This document shows positions 18,827 to 26,850 of a stretch of DNA of 64,000 bases, piece after piece. The stretch comes from Phenylobacterium sp. (GTDB lineage: Bacteria > Pseudomonadota > Alphaproteobacteria > Caulobacterales > Caulobacteraceae). The first letter of the stretch is position 1. Each line of letters begins with the position of its first letter. The stretch spans positions 1 to 64,000 of the forward strand of contig NZ_JAKRSA010000029.1 of assembly GCF_022402485.1 (NCBI RefSeq). Direction: 5' to 3'. The translations under genes and the position numbers were made by a program. The notes below the pieces were generated by a model that made no database searches, was not told the DNA's origin, and saw only the letters and a program-made list of their open reading frames with translations.

Positions 18827-20629
18827 CTAAACCAGCCGCTTGCCGGCCTCGTCGATGATGGAGCCCAGGTCACGGGATTCCTCGGCCAGGATCATCTCAT
18901 TGTGCGCCTTGCCCGAGGGGATCATGGGGAAGCAGTTCTCTTCCTTGGTCACCCGGCAGTCGAACAACACGGGGCGGCGCACGGCGATCATCTCGGCGAT
19001 CTTATCGTCCAGCTCGTCCGGCTTTTCGGCCCGCAGGCCCACCGCGCCGAAGGCCTCGGCCATCTTCACAAAGTCCGGCAGACTGTCGGAATAGGAGTGG
19101 GAATAGCGCTCGCCGTGCAGCAGCTGCTGCCACTGGCGGACCATGCCCATCCACTCGTTGTTGAGGATGAAGATCTTGATCGGCAGGTCGTACTGAATAG
19201 CCGTGGCCATTTCCTGCATGGTCATCTGCACGCTGGCGTCCCCGGCGATGTCGATGACCAGGGAGTCCGGATGGGCGATCTGCACGCCCACGGCGGCGGG
19301 CAGGCCATAGCCCATGGTGCCCAGGCCGCCGGAGGTCATCCATCGGTTCGGGTCGTCGAAGTGGAAGTACTGGGCCGCCCACATCTGGTGCTGGCCGACC
19401 TCGGTGGTGATGTAGACGTCCTTGTCCTTGGCGTGATGGTAGAGCCGCTCGATAGCGTACTGCGGCTTGATCAGCTTGGAGTCCGGGGAATAGGCAAAGC
19501 ACTTGCGGGCCCGCCAGGCGTCGATCTGGCGCCACCACTCGTCCAGGGCTGTCTTGTCCACGGACAGGTGCATGGCCTTCCAGGCGGCGATCATGTCCTC
19601 CAGCACGCTGGCGGCGTCGCCGACAATGCCCACGTCGCAGCGGACATTCTTGCCGATGGACGAGGCGTCGATGTCCACATGGATCTTGCGCGATCCGGGT
19701 GAAAACGCGTCCAGTCGGCCGGTGACCCGGTCGTCAAACCGAGACCCCAGGGCCACCATCACATCGCAGTCGTGCATGGCGTGGTTGGCCTCGAAGCTGC
19801 CATGCATGCCCAGCATGCCCAGCCACTTCGGGTCAGAGGCCGGGAAGGCACCAAGGCCCATCAGGGTCGAGGTCACCGGGGCACCGGTCAGCTCGGCAAA
19901 CTCCCGCAGCAGGGCCGAGGCCCGGGGACCGGCATTGATCACGCCGCCGCCGGTATAGAGGATCGGTCGGCGCGACTGGGCGATGAGGGTGACGGCCTCG
20001 GCGATGCGGCCGGCGTCGCCCTTGACCTGGGGCCGATAGTCATGGGCGTGGGTCACAGCCTTGGGACCCTGATAGGCCGTCTTGCCGAACTGCACGTCCT
20101 TGGGAATGTCGATGACCACGGGACCGGGGCGGCCGGATGTGGCGATGTGGAAGGCCTCGTGCATGATGCGCGGCAGGTCGTCGACGTTCTTGACCAGATA
20201 GTTGTGCTTGGTGATCGAGCGGGTGATGCCGATCGTGTCGCACTCCTGGAAGGCATCGGTGCCGATCAGATGGGTGGCCACCTGGCCGGTGATGACCACC
20301 AGGGGAATGGAGTCCATGAGGGCGTCGACAATGCCGGTCACGGCATTGGTGGCACCAGGGCCCGAGGTGACCAGGACCACGCCGGGCTTGCCGGTGGAGC
20401 GGGCATAACCTTCGGCAGCGTGGGTGGCACCCTGTTCGTGGCGAACGAGGATGTGACGCAGCCGCGGCTCGGCGAACAGCGCGTCATAGATCGGCAGCAC
20501 CGCCCCGCCCGGATAACCGAACAGGACCTCTACCCCCTGATCGAGCAGGGCGCGGACGACGACTTCGGCGCCGCTCATCATTTCGGTGTCGGCGGCCTCG
20601 GGGGCGGTGATGGTCTGGTGGGCGGTCAT
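18827..20629 (-). CDS. ilvB: Acetolactate synthase large subunit IlvB
   Basis: A 600-residue thiamine-diphosphate enzyme that joins two pyruvates, or pyruvate and 2-ketobutyrate, in the first common step of valine, leucine and isoleucine synthesis. The catalytic glutamate lies in LVRHEQGATHAAEGYAR. The ThDP-binding motif GDASVQMTMQEMATA and the signature LNNEWMGMVRQWQ are present. The gene is preceded by a terminator-like attenuator and a candidate leader peptide rich in Val, Ile and Leu codons, so it is probably controlled by branched-chain amino acid supply. Confidence 0.97.
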   Translation of the reverse strand: MTAHQTITAPEAADTEMMSGAEVVVRALLDQGVEVLFGYPGGAVLPIYDALFAEPRLRHILVRHEQGATHAAEGYARSTGKPGVVLVTSGPGATNAVTGIVDALMDSIPLVVITGQVATHLIGTDAFQECDTIGITRSITKHNYLVKNVDDLPRIMHEAFHIATSGRPGPVVIDIPKDVQFGKTAYQGPKAVTHAHDYRPQVKGDAGRIAEAVTLIAQSRRPILYTGGGVINAGPRASALLREFAELTGAPVTSTLMGLGAFPASDPKWLGMLGMHGSFEANHAMHDCDVMVALGSRFDDRVTGRLDAFSPGSRKIHVDIDASSIGKNVRCDVGIVGDAASVLEDMIAAWKAMHLSVDKTALDEWWRQIDAWRARKCFAYSPDSKLIKPQYAIERLYHHAKDKDVYITTEVGQHQMWAAQYFHFDDPNRWMTSGGLGTMGYGLPAAVGVQIAHPDSLVIDIAGDASVQMTMQEMATAIQYDLPIKIFILNNEWMGMVRQWQQLLHGERYSHSYSDSLPDFVKMAEAFGAVGLRAEKPDELDDKIAEMIAVRRPVLFDCRVTKEENCFPMIPSGKAHNEMILAEESRDLGSIIDEAGKRLV

Positions 20630-20661
20630 GGCAGTGGCCTTCTTAGGCTGGCCTTCAGGGC

Positions 20662-20687
20662 AATAAAAAAGGCCCGCTGGGGGGCCT
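20662..20687 (-). terminator. Attenuator terminator of ilvBN
   Basis: GGCCC and GGGCC (minus strand, 20671-20686) close a six-base loop and are followed by six T residues, about 35 bases before the ilvB start. A competing stem upstream pairs AGGTCGC (20732-20738) with GCGACCT (20695-20701) and encloses a CCGAT/ATCGG hairpin. A GGGCC in that region could also pair with the terminator arm. This is the standard layout of a transcription attenuator. Confidence 0.78.
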
Positions 20688-20728
20688 GGTGCAAGCGACC
20701 TCGTTCGCGCCGATGAAAATCGGCCCGC

Positions 20729-20797
20729 CTAAGGTCGCCACTTAAGTACGATGCTGACGCGCACGCGCGTTCTCCAGATATAAGGTTTCCCGCTCAT
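20729..20797 (-). CDS. Candidate ilvBN leader peptide (22 residues)
   Basis: The frame reads MSGKPYIWRTRVRVSIVLKW and then Arg-Pro-stop. Val12, Val14, Ile16, Val17 and Leu18 form the branched-chain control cluster just before the first arm of the attenuator stem. Stalling at these codons would free the antiterminator pairing. A shorter version could start at the GTG at 20764. Attenuation of ilvBN has been described in Caulobacter, to my recollection. The frame lies just after the miaA stop, so the promoter must lie in or before the miaA end. Confidence 0.6.
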   Translation of the reverse strand: MSGKPYIWRTRVRVSIVLKWRP

Positions 20798-20817
20798 CGC
20801 ATGCGCGCGACGGGGCG

Positions 20818-21738
20818 TCAAGGCGCGCGCAAAGCAAGAAACTGCCTCCACTGTCCTTCCGCGTCCGTGGCGGTGATCCGCGGCCAATCCGGTGTCTGAT
20901 TGCGGAACCAGGTGGCTTGGCGTTTGGCGTAGCGGCGGGTCTCCTGCTGGGCGGCGGCCAGGGCATCATGCCGGCCCATCGTCCCGGCCTGCCAGGCGGC
21001 GATCTCTCGAAGACCCAGGGCCCGCATGACCGGCAGGGCGGGGTCGAGGCCCCGGGCGACCAGGGTCGCGACCTCTTCAGCAGCCCCCCCCTCGAACATG
21101 GCCGCCAGCCGGGCGTCACAGCGGCCATAGAGCACTTGGCGGGGCAGATCGATCACCACCCCCCGCCACGCGTCGGGGGCCAGGGGGGCGGTGGTCGCCG
21201 CCTGGAGGTCTGACAGGGGCTGGCCTGCAAACACAAAGACCTCCCAGGCGCGGACCAGGCGCTGCCGGTCGCCCGGCGCAATGCGAGCCGCAGCCGCCGG
21301 ATCAACCTCCCCCAGGCGAGCGCGGAACGCGGTCTCGCCCAGGGACTCGAAGGCCGCTTCTGCCTCGACTCTGATCTCCGGTGGCGCGACCGGGATCTCC
21401 GCCAGGCCCTCGGTCAAACTGCGGAAGTAAAGCCCCGTCCCCCCCACCAGGATGGGTGAGCGTCCCCGGGCGCGGATGTCAGCGATCAGCGGCAGGGCGG
21501 CCCGCAGCCAGCGGCCCACGGACCAGGCTTGGGCCCCATCAGCGACCCCGAACAGGTGGTGTGGCGCCTGGGCCATTTCGTCGGGGGTCGGGCGGGCGCT
21601 CAGATGGGTAAGGTCGCCATAGAGCTGTATGGAATCGGCATTGACGATCTCGCCGCCAATTTCCCGGGCCCGGCGCAGGGCGATTGCCGTCTTGCCGCTT
21701 GCCGTCGGCCCGCCGATCAGCCAGATGCGGGGCTCCAT
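20818..21738 (-). CDS. miaA: tRNA dimethylallyltransferase MiaA
   Basis: A 306-residue enzyme that adds a dimethylallyl group to A37 of tRNAs reading codons that begin with U. The P-loop GPTASGKT lies at residues 9-16, the tRNA and substrate motifs DSIQLYGDLTHLSARPT and LVGGTGLYFRSL follow, and the C-terminal region includes RRYAKRQATWFRNQ. The start ATG at 21738 gives the normal N-terminus and lies in a CCATGG shared with the serB start on the other strand. The open frame extends to 21792, but the added residues lack similarity. Confidence 0.95.
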   Translation of the reverse strand: MEPRIWLIGGPTASGKTAIALRRAREIGGEIVNADSIQLYGDLTHLSARPTPDEMAQAPHHLFGVADGAQAWSVGRWLRAALPLIADIRARGRSPILVGGTGLYFRSLTEGLAEIPVAPPEIRVEAEAAFESLGETAFRARLGEVDPAAAARIAPGDRQRLVRAWEVFVFAGQPLSDLQAATTAPLAPDAWRGVVIDLPRQVLYGRCDARLAAMFEGGAAEEVATLVARGLDPALPVMRALGLREIAAWQAGTMGRHDALAAAQQETRRYAKRQATWFRNQTPDWPRITATDAEGQWRQFLALRAP

Positions 21739-22630
21739 GGAAATCGCTCTCACCCTCGTCAGTCCGCAGGAGGCCGCGCTCGCCGCCGCCACCGCTCAAC
21801 TCACCCAAGCGCTCGCAGGCGCACGCGCCCGCGTCAAGGAACCCCGGCCCCTGGGCCCTGGCGCAATGGATCTGCTGGTGGAGGCAGAAGCGCTCGGTCC
21901 TGTGCGTGCTGCGGCAGCCGAAGTGCTTGCAGCCCTGCCGGTGGATGTCTGTGTTCAGCCCTGGGTGGGCCGGCGCAAGCGGCTGCTGATCGCCGACATG
22001 GACTCCACCATCATCGGCTGTGAGTGCATTGACGAACTGGCGGACTTCGCCGGGGTCAAGGCTCAGGTGTCGGAGATCACCGAGCGGGCCATGCGCGGAG
22101 AACTCGACTTCGAGGCCGCGCTGCGCGAGCGGGTAGCCATGTTGAAGGGTCTGCCCCTGGCCGACCTGCAGCGGGCCTATGATGAGCGCGTGGTCCTCAA
22201 TCCCGGGGCCCGGACCTTGGTCCGGACCATGGCGGAAAGTGGTGCCCGATGTGTCCTGGTGTCGGGGGGCTTTACCTTCTTCACCAGCCGGGTCGCCGAG
22301 GCGGCAGGTTTCCACGCCCAGAGGGCCAACACCCTGATCGAGGCCGGATCGGCCCTGGCCGGGTTGGTGGGAACCCCGATCCTTGGCCGTGAGGCCAAGC
22401 TGGTCGCCCTGCGGGAGGAGGCTTTGGCTATTGGGGTCGACCTCGCTGCCACCCTGGCGGTCGGCGATGGGGCCAATGACCTGGCCATGGTCGAGGCCGC
22501 AGGCCTCGGTGTGGCCTATCGCGCCAAGCCAGTGGTCGCCGCCCAGGCCCATGCCAAGGTGGATCATGCCGACCTGACGGCGCTGCTCTACTTCCAGGGC
22601 TATGGTGCCCAGGACTTTGTCACCGACTGA
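21737..22630 (+). CDS. serB: Phosphoserine phosphatase SerB
   Basis: A 297-residue HAD enzyme that converts phosphoserine to serine, the last step of serine synthesis. The catalytic aspartates are D87 and D89 in IADMDSTII. VSGGFTFF supplies the motif II serine, and the GDGANDLAM motif binds magnesium. The first 80 residues form the divergent N-terminal domain seen in alphaproteobacterial SerB. The ATG at 21737 overlaps the miaA start on the opposite strand by two bases, so the control region of each gene must lie inside the other. Confidence 0.95.
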   Translation: MEIALTLVSPQEAALAAATAQLTQALAGARARVKEPRPLGPGAMDLLVEAEALGPVRAAAAEVLAALPVDVCVQPWVGRRKRLLIADMDSTIIGCECIDELADFAGVKAQVSEITERAMRGELDFEAALRERVAMLKGLPLADLQRAYDERVVLNPGARTLVRTMAESGARCVLVSGGFTFFTSRVAEAAGFHAQRANTLIEAGSALAGLVGTPILGREAKLVALREEALAIGVDLAATLAVGDGANDLAMVEAAGLGVAYRAKPVVAAQAHAKVDHADLTALLYFQGYGAQDFVTD

Positions 22631-22667
22631 AGCAGCCCTTGATTTCACCTGTCGGGCGGCCTCGGCT

Positions 22668-23351
22668 ATGAGCCTGTCCATGACCCTGCCGCGTCCAGTT
22701 TCCGCCGTCATCTTCGACATGGACGGCCTGCTGATCGATTCCGAACGTCTCATGCTCAAGGCCATGCAGGGGGCCGCCCAGGCCATGGGCCGGGACATGC
22801 CGTTTCCGGTGTTCCAGAGCATGGTTGGCCTGACCCACGCGGCCAGTGATGGCATCCTTACCGATCACTTTGGCGAAGGCTTCGTGCTGGAGGACTATGT
22901 GGCGCAGGTCCGGCTCCGCTATGTGGAGTCGCACCAGGCCGGGGTCGCCCTTAAGGCCGGCGTCATCGAGATGCTGGACCACCTGGACGCCATGGGCGCC
23001 CCCCGGGCGGTGGCGACCTCCTCGCGCATGGCCTCGGTGGAGACCCATCTGGGGCATGCGGGTCTGCTGTCGCGGTTCGACGCCTTCATCACCGCCGAGA
23101 GTGTCACCCAGGGCAAGCCGCACCCCGAGCCCTATCTCAAGGCCGCCGCGGCCCTGGGGATGAATCCACAGGACTGCATCGCCCTGGAGGACAGCCACAA
23201 CGGCGTCCGTGCGGCGGCGGCGGCCGGCATGATGACCATCATGGTGCCCGACATGCTGGAGCCCAATGACGAGATGCGTGACCTATGCGTGCGGATCGCC
23301 CGAGACCTGCACGAGGTCCGCGACCTGCTGGCGGTGATGGTCCGCAAATGA
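22668..23351 (+). CDS. HAD-superfamily phosphatase/phosphomutase-like protein
   Basis: A 227-residue HAD subfamily IA protein. The nucleophile motif is FDMDGLLIDSE (D17, D19), followed by a helical cap, the Ser/Thr motif VATSSRM and the end motif IALEDSHNGVRAAAAAGM. This pattern matches beta-phosphoglucomutase-like and YniC-like sugar-phosphate phosphatases. The substrate is not determined. Starts at 22668 or 22680 (MTLPRP) are both possible. It lies just after serB and probably shares its transcript. Confidence 0.85.
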   Translation: MSLSMTLPRPVSAVIFDMDGLLIDSERLMLKAMQGAAQAMGRDMPFPVFQSMVGLTHAASDGILTDHFGEGFVLEDYVAQVRLRYVESHQAGVALKAGVIEMLDHLDAMGAPRAVATSSRMASVETHLGHAGLLSRFDAFITAESVTQGKPHPEPYLKAAAALGMNPQDCIALEDSHNGVRAAAAAGMMTIMVPDMLEPNDEMRDLCVRIARDLHEVRDLLAVMVRK

Positions 23352-23383
23352 AAAGCCCCCGATCCTGGGAAGGATCGAGGGCT
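23351..23383 (-). terminator. Terminator between the HAD gene and hflC
   Basis: A 13-base stem with one mismatch (23354-23366 with 23371-23383) closes a GGGA loop. On the minus strand it runs into TTTT and lies just past the hflC stop. It may also slow transcription from the plus-strand HAD gene. Confidence 0.7.
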
Positions 23384-23406
23384 GATCTCATCGACAGAGG
23401 TCGAGC

Positions 23407-24303
23407 TTAACGCGCGCCGCCTGGGCCCCGCTCAAAGTAGCGGAAGAAGGCGCTGTCGGGGGACAGGACCATGGTCGCGTCCCCTTGGCCGATGGACGCC
23501 TCGTAGGCCTGCATCGATCGGTAGAACGAGGCGAAGCCCGCATCACGACCAAAGCTCTGGGCGTAGATCCGCGTCCGCTGCCCATCGCCTTCACCGCGGG
23601 TGCGGTCGGCGGTTTCCTGCGCCGTGGCCAGGGTGATGGTCACTTCCTTGTCGGCCTCAGCGATCCGCTCGCGCTTCTGCTGTTCACCGACGGCGCGGAT
23701 CTGAGCGGCCTGCTGCTGGCGGGCGGTCTCCATCCGGCGGTAGGTGGCGGCCATGTTTTCCTGCGGCAGGTCAGCCCGGCGAATCCGCACGTCGATCACC
23801 TCGATGCCCAGCCGCGAGGATGCGGCCCGGGCGCGGACGTCGGCCAGGGTCTCGGCCATCACCCCGCTACGGGCACCTGAGATGATGTCGTTGGAGGTGG
23901 CTGAACCCAGCACCTGGCGCAGGGACGAGTTCACCAGCCGCTGGATGCGGTCGCTGGCCGTCCGGTCGTCACGCAGGGTGCGGTAGTACTGCAGGGGTTC
24001 GCTGATCCGGTAGCGGATGAAGGCGTCCACCACCAGGCGCTCCTGGTCGGCGGCGATGACCTCTTCCTCTTCGGTCTCCAGGGCGATGTTGCGCTTATCG
24101 AAACGCAGCACCTGCTCCATGAACGGCACCTTGACCTTCAGGCCGGCCGCCGACTGGGGACCGGCGTTGACGACCCGCACCGGGTCGCCCAGGCGGACCA
24201 CGACCGCCTGCTGGCGCTCGTCGATCACGAACAGGGTATTGGCCAGGACGATCAGGGCCACCACCGCAGCGATGGCGTAGGGGATGTAACGGCGATCGAT
24301 CAT
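23407..24303 (-). CDS. hflC: HflC, FtsH protease modulator
   Basis: A 298-residue SPFH/prohibitin-family protein with one N-terminal transmembrane helix (about 8-26) and a periplasmic SPFH domain, followed by a helical region rich in Arg, Gln and Glu. With HflK it forms a large cage around the membrane protease FtsH and limits its activity. The ATG overlaps the hflK stop by four bases. Confidence 0.95.
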   Translation of the reverse strand: MIDRRYIPYAIAAVVALIVLANTLFVIDERQQAVVVRLGDPVRVVNAGPQSAAGLKVKVPFMEQVLRFDKRNIALETEEEEVIAADQERLVVDAFIRYRISEPLQYYRTLRDDRTASDRIQRLVNSSLRQVLGSATSNDIISGARSGVMAETLADVRARAASSRLGIEVIDVRIRRADLPQENMAATYRRMETARQQQAAQIRAVGEQQKRERIAEADKEVTITLATAQETADRTRGEGDGQRTRIYAQSFGRDAGFASFYRSMQAYEASIGQGDATMVLSPDSAFFRYFERGPGGAR

Positions 24304-25526
24304 TGGCTGCTCCTCGTGCCGGGGGCGGCCGAGCCGGTTTCGGCGGGCGTGGCGGTGACCGTCGGGGCACCGGTACGGGGCCGGAACACATCCGGTGGCA
24401 GGATGATCGGGGCGCTGGCGCCGTTGGAATCGACGATCACCTTGTTCGAGTTCTGCAGGACCCGCTGCATGGTCTCGATATAGAGGCGCTCACGGGTCAC
24501 ACCGGGGGCCGAACGATATTCGGCATAGATCTGGTCGAAGCGTGCGGCTTCACCGGTGGCTTCCCGAACGGCCTGCTCACGATAGGCCTCGCCGGCCTGG
24601 GTGATACGCGCTGCGTCACCCTTGGCCTCGTTGACCACCCGGTTGAAGTAGGCGTCGGCTTCGTTGCGGGCCGACTCGGCGTCCTGGCTGGCGTTGAACA
24701 CGTCGCGGAAGGCCGCGATGACCTCCGTGGGCGGGTCGGCGTTGCGGATCTGAACTTCGACGACGCTGACGCCCGCGCCCCAGGAGTCCAGGGTCTGCTG
24801 CATCAGTTCGGCGGCTTGCGACTGAACCGGACCACGGCCACGGGTGAGGATGTAGTCGAGCTGCGAGCGTCCGACCACTTCGCGCATGGCGCTTTCGGCC
24901 ACCGCCTTCACCGACTCTTCCGGGTCCCGGATGGTGAAGATGAAGCGCGAGGCATCAGCCACCCGCCAGGTGACACTGAACTTCAGGTCGATGATGTTCT
25001 CATCGCCGGTCAGCATCAGGCTTTCCTCGGCATTGGCCGCTTCAGACGTACCGCCGATGTCGATGCGGTTCAGAGAGGTGATGGGCACCTTCTCCACACG
25101 CTCGATCGGCGCCGGCAGGGCGTAGTTCAGACCAGGTCCTGCCGAGCGCGAATAGGCGCCGAAGGTGGTCACGACGGCCTGCTCATTGGGCTGAACCAGA
25201 TAGAGGCCAGACAAAGCCCATAGGGCAAATGCGCCAGCCGCCACGGCGGCAATGGCACCCGGGCGGATCTGATCGCCGCCGGGCCCGCTTAAGAACTTGC
25301 GCAGGCGTGCGATCAAGCGCTCCAGCAGCAGATTGAGGTCTGGCTGGGGACCGCCTGGGCCGCCAGGTCCGCCGGGGCCGCGAGGGCCACGCGGGCCTCC
25401 ACCACCACCACCACCAAGGCCAGGGCGCTTTGGGCCGCCGGGGCCACCCGAGCCACCACCTGAGCCACCGCCTTGTTGCGGCGGAGTTCCCCAGGGGCCG
25501 GGATTTACGTTGTCATTCCAGGGCAT
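24300..25526 (-). CDS. hflK: HflK, FtsH protease modulator
   Basis: A 408-residue SPFH-family protein, partner of HflC. It begins MPWNDNVNPGPWGTPPQQGG and continues with a Gly/Pro-rich cytoplasmic segment of about 65 residues, then one transmembrane helix (about 97-116) and the SPFH domain. The ATG at 25526 is chosen because the WND-type N-terminus is typical of HflK; the open frame further upstream has no similarity. The low-complexity DNA here creates a long proline-rich frame on the other strand that is not a gene. Confidence 0.95.
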   Translation of the reverse strand: MPWNDNVNPGPWGTPPQQGGGSGGGSGGPGGPKRPGLGGGGGGGPRGPRGPGGPGGPGGPQPDLNLLLERLIARLRKFLSGPGGDQIRPGAIAAVAAGAFALWALSGLYLVQPNEQAVVTTFGAYSRSAGPGLNYALPAPIERVEKVPITSLNRIDIGGTSEAANAEESLMLTGDENIIDLKFSVTWRVADASRFIFTIRDPEESVKAVAESAMREVVGRSQLDYILTRGRGPVQSQAAELMQQTLDSWGAGVSVVEVQIRNADPPTEVIAAFRDVFNASQDAESARNEADAYFNRVVNEAKGDAARITQAGEAYREQAVREATGEAARFDQIYAEYRSAPGVTRERLYIETMQRVLQNSNKVIVDSNGASAPIILPPDVFRPRTGAPTVTATPAETGSAAPGTRSSQ

Positions 25527-25688
25527 TCGTTTTGTGCGTCGTCTTTCTGGGTCGCGTCGTCGGGGGACGTCGGATGTTTCGGCGTATCTCGGCGCGGCCG
25601 CGATCTCGGTCCACCAGGGCGGACTTGTAAACCGGCGCTTACAGCCGGATATGTGACGGCCAAGCCCCCAACGCAAGCCGAAGACGAC

Positions 25689-26837
25689 ATGAACACATCA
25701 CGCCTGCCTGACCGCGACACCCTGCTGGCGCTTCTGGACCGGGTGCTCGACCCCCGGAGCGGGAAGGGGCTGGTCAGCGCGGGGCTGGTTCAGGGGCTGT
25801 CGGTGCGCAATGGCCGGGCCGGCTTCATGATGGAAGCGCCAGCCGGGATGCTCGAGCTTTATGAGCCCGTGCGGGCCGCTGCCGAAGCGGCCCTGAGCCA
25901 GGCGCCTGGGGTGGAGAAGGCCCAGGTGGTGCTGACCAACACCGCTGGCGATGGGCCGCCGCCACCGCCGGCGGAGGGGGTCACCCGGGTGCGAAAGGGC
26001 GTCAAGCTGACCGCAGATCCGCAGGCGACGCCGGCGCCGCCGGTCGGTGCGACGCGGCCACCGAATGTCCGTCGGGTGATTGCTGTCGCCAGCGGCAAGG
26101 GCGGTGTGGGCAAGTCCACCGTCTCGGTCAGCCTGGCGGTCAGCCTCGCGGCGCTTGGCCTGCGAGTCGGCCTGCTGGACGCCGATGTCTATGGGCCCTC
26201 GGCACCGCGGATGCTGGGGGCCGACGGCGATCCTGAGTTTCATCCGGAGAAGAAGCTGATTCCCCTGGAGGCCTGGGGGGTCAAGGTCATGTCCATCGGC
26301 TTTATGGTCGATGAGGGCGCGCCGATGATCTGGCGCGGGCCCATGGCCTCCTCGGCGGTGCGCCAAATGATGCATGAGGTGGCCTGGGGCTCAGACGAGG
26401 CCCCCCTGGATGTGCTGGTGGTGGACATGCCGCCGGGCACCGGCGACATTCAGCTGACCCTGATCCAGAAGATGAAGCTCGACGGGGTGGTCATCGTCAC
26501 CACGCCGCAGGAAATCGCCCTGATCGACGCCCGGCGGGCCGCCTCGATGTTCCAGAAGACCGCCACCCCGATCCTCGGCCTGATCGAGAACATGGCCTAT
26601 TTCGCCGATCCGGCCACCGGAACGCCGATCCCGATCTTCGGCCAGGGCGGGGGCGCGGTCGAGGCTGAGCGCCTCGGCGTGCCGATGATCGCTCAGGTTC
26701 CCATCGATGTGGCCCTGCGTCAGGGCTGCGATGACGGTCGCCCCCTGGTGGCCACCGCCCCCGACAGCGGTCCTGGCAAGGTGTTCCGTCACGCCGCAGA
26801 GATCCTGCGCTCGCGGCTGGGACTGGCGAGGGGCTAA
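25689..26837 (+). CDS. mrp: Mrp/ApbC-type iron-sulfur cluster carrier ATPase
   Basis: A 382-residue P-loop NTPase. An N-terminal MIP18-like domain (1-85) is joined by a proline-rich linker to a deviant Walker A motif SGKGGVGKST (about 135-144) and the Mrp signature DADVYGPSAPRMLG. Members bind and transfer Fe-S clusters. The region that in many Mrp proteins carries the CxxC cluster ligand (after IENMAYF) here reads ADPATG and has no cysteine. It diverges from hflK across 162 bases that hold no other feature I can support. Confidence 0.88.
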   Translation: MNTSRLPDRDTLLALLDRVLDPRSGKGLVSAGLVQGLSVRNGRAGFMMEAPAGMLELYEPVRAAAEAALSQAPGVEKAQVVLTNTAGDGPPPPPAEGVTRVRKGVKLTADPQATPAPPVGATRPPNVRRVIAVASGKGGVGKSTVSVSLAVSLAALGLRVGLLDADVYGPSAPRMLGADGDPEFHPEKKLIPLEAWGVKVMSIGFMVDEGAPMIWRGPMASSAVRQMMHEVAWGSDEAPLDVLVVDMPPGTGDIQLTLIQKMKLDGVVIVTTPQEIALIDARRAASMFQKTATPILGLIENMAYFADPATGTPIPIFGQGGGAVEAERLGVPMIAQVPIDVALRQGCDDGRPLVATAPDSGPGKVFRHAAEILRSRLGLARG

Positions 26838-26850
26838 GGCCGCTCGGGCC

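Noticed and set aside
25297..25656. Proline-rich open frame on the plus strand near hflK
   Set aside because: It is the complement of the Gly/Pro-rich N-terminal segment of HflK.
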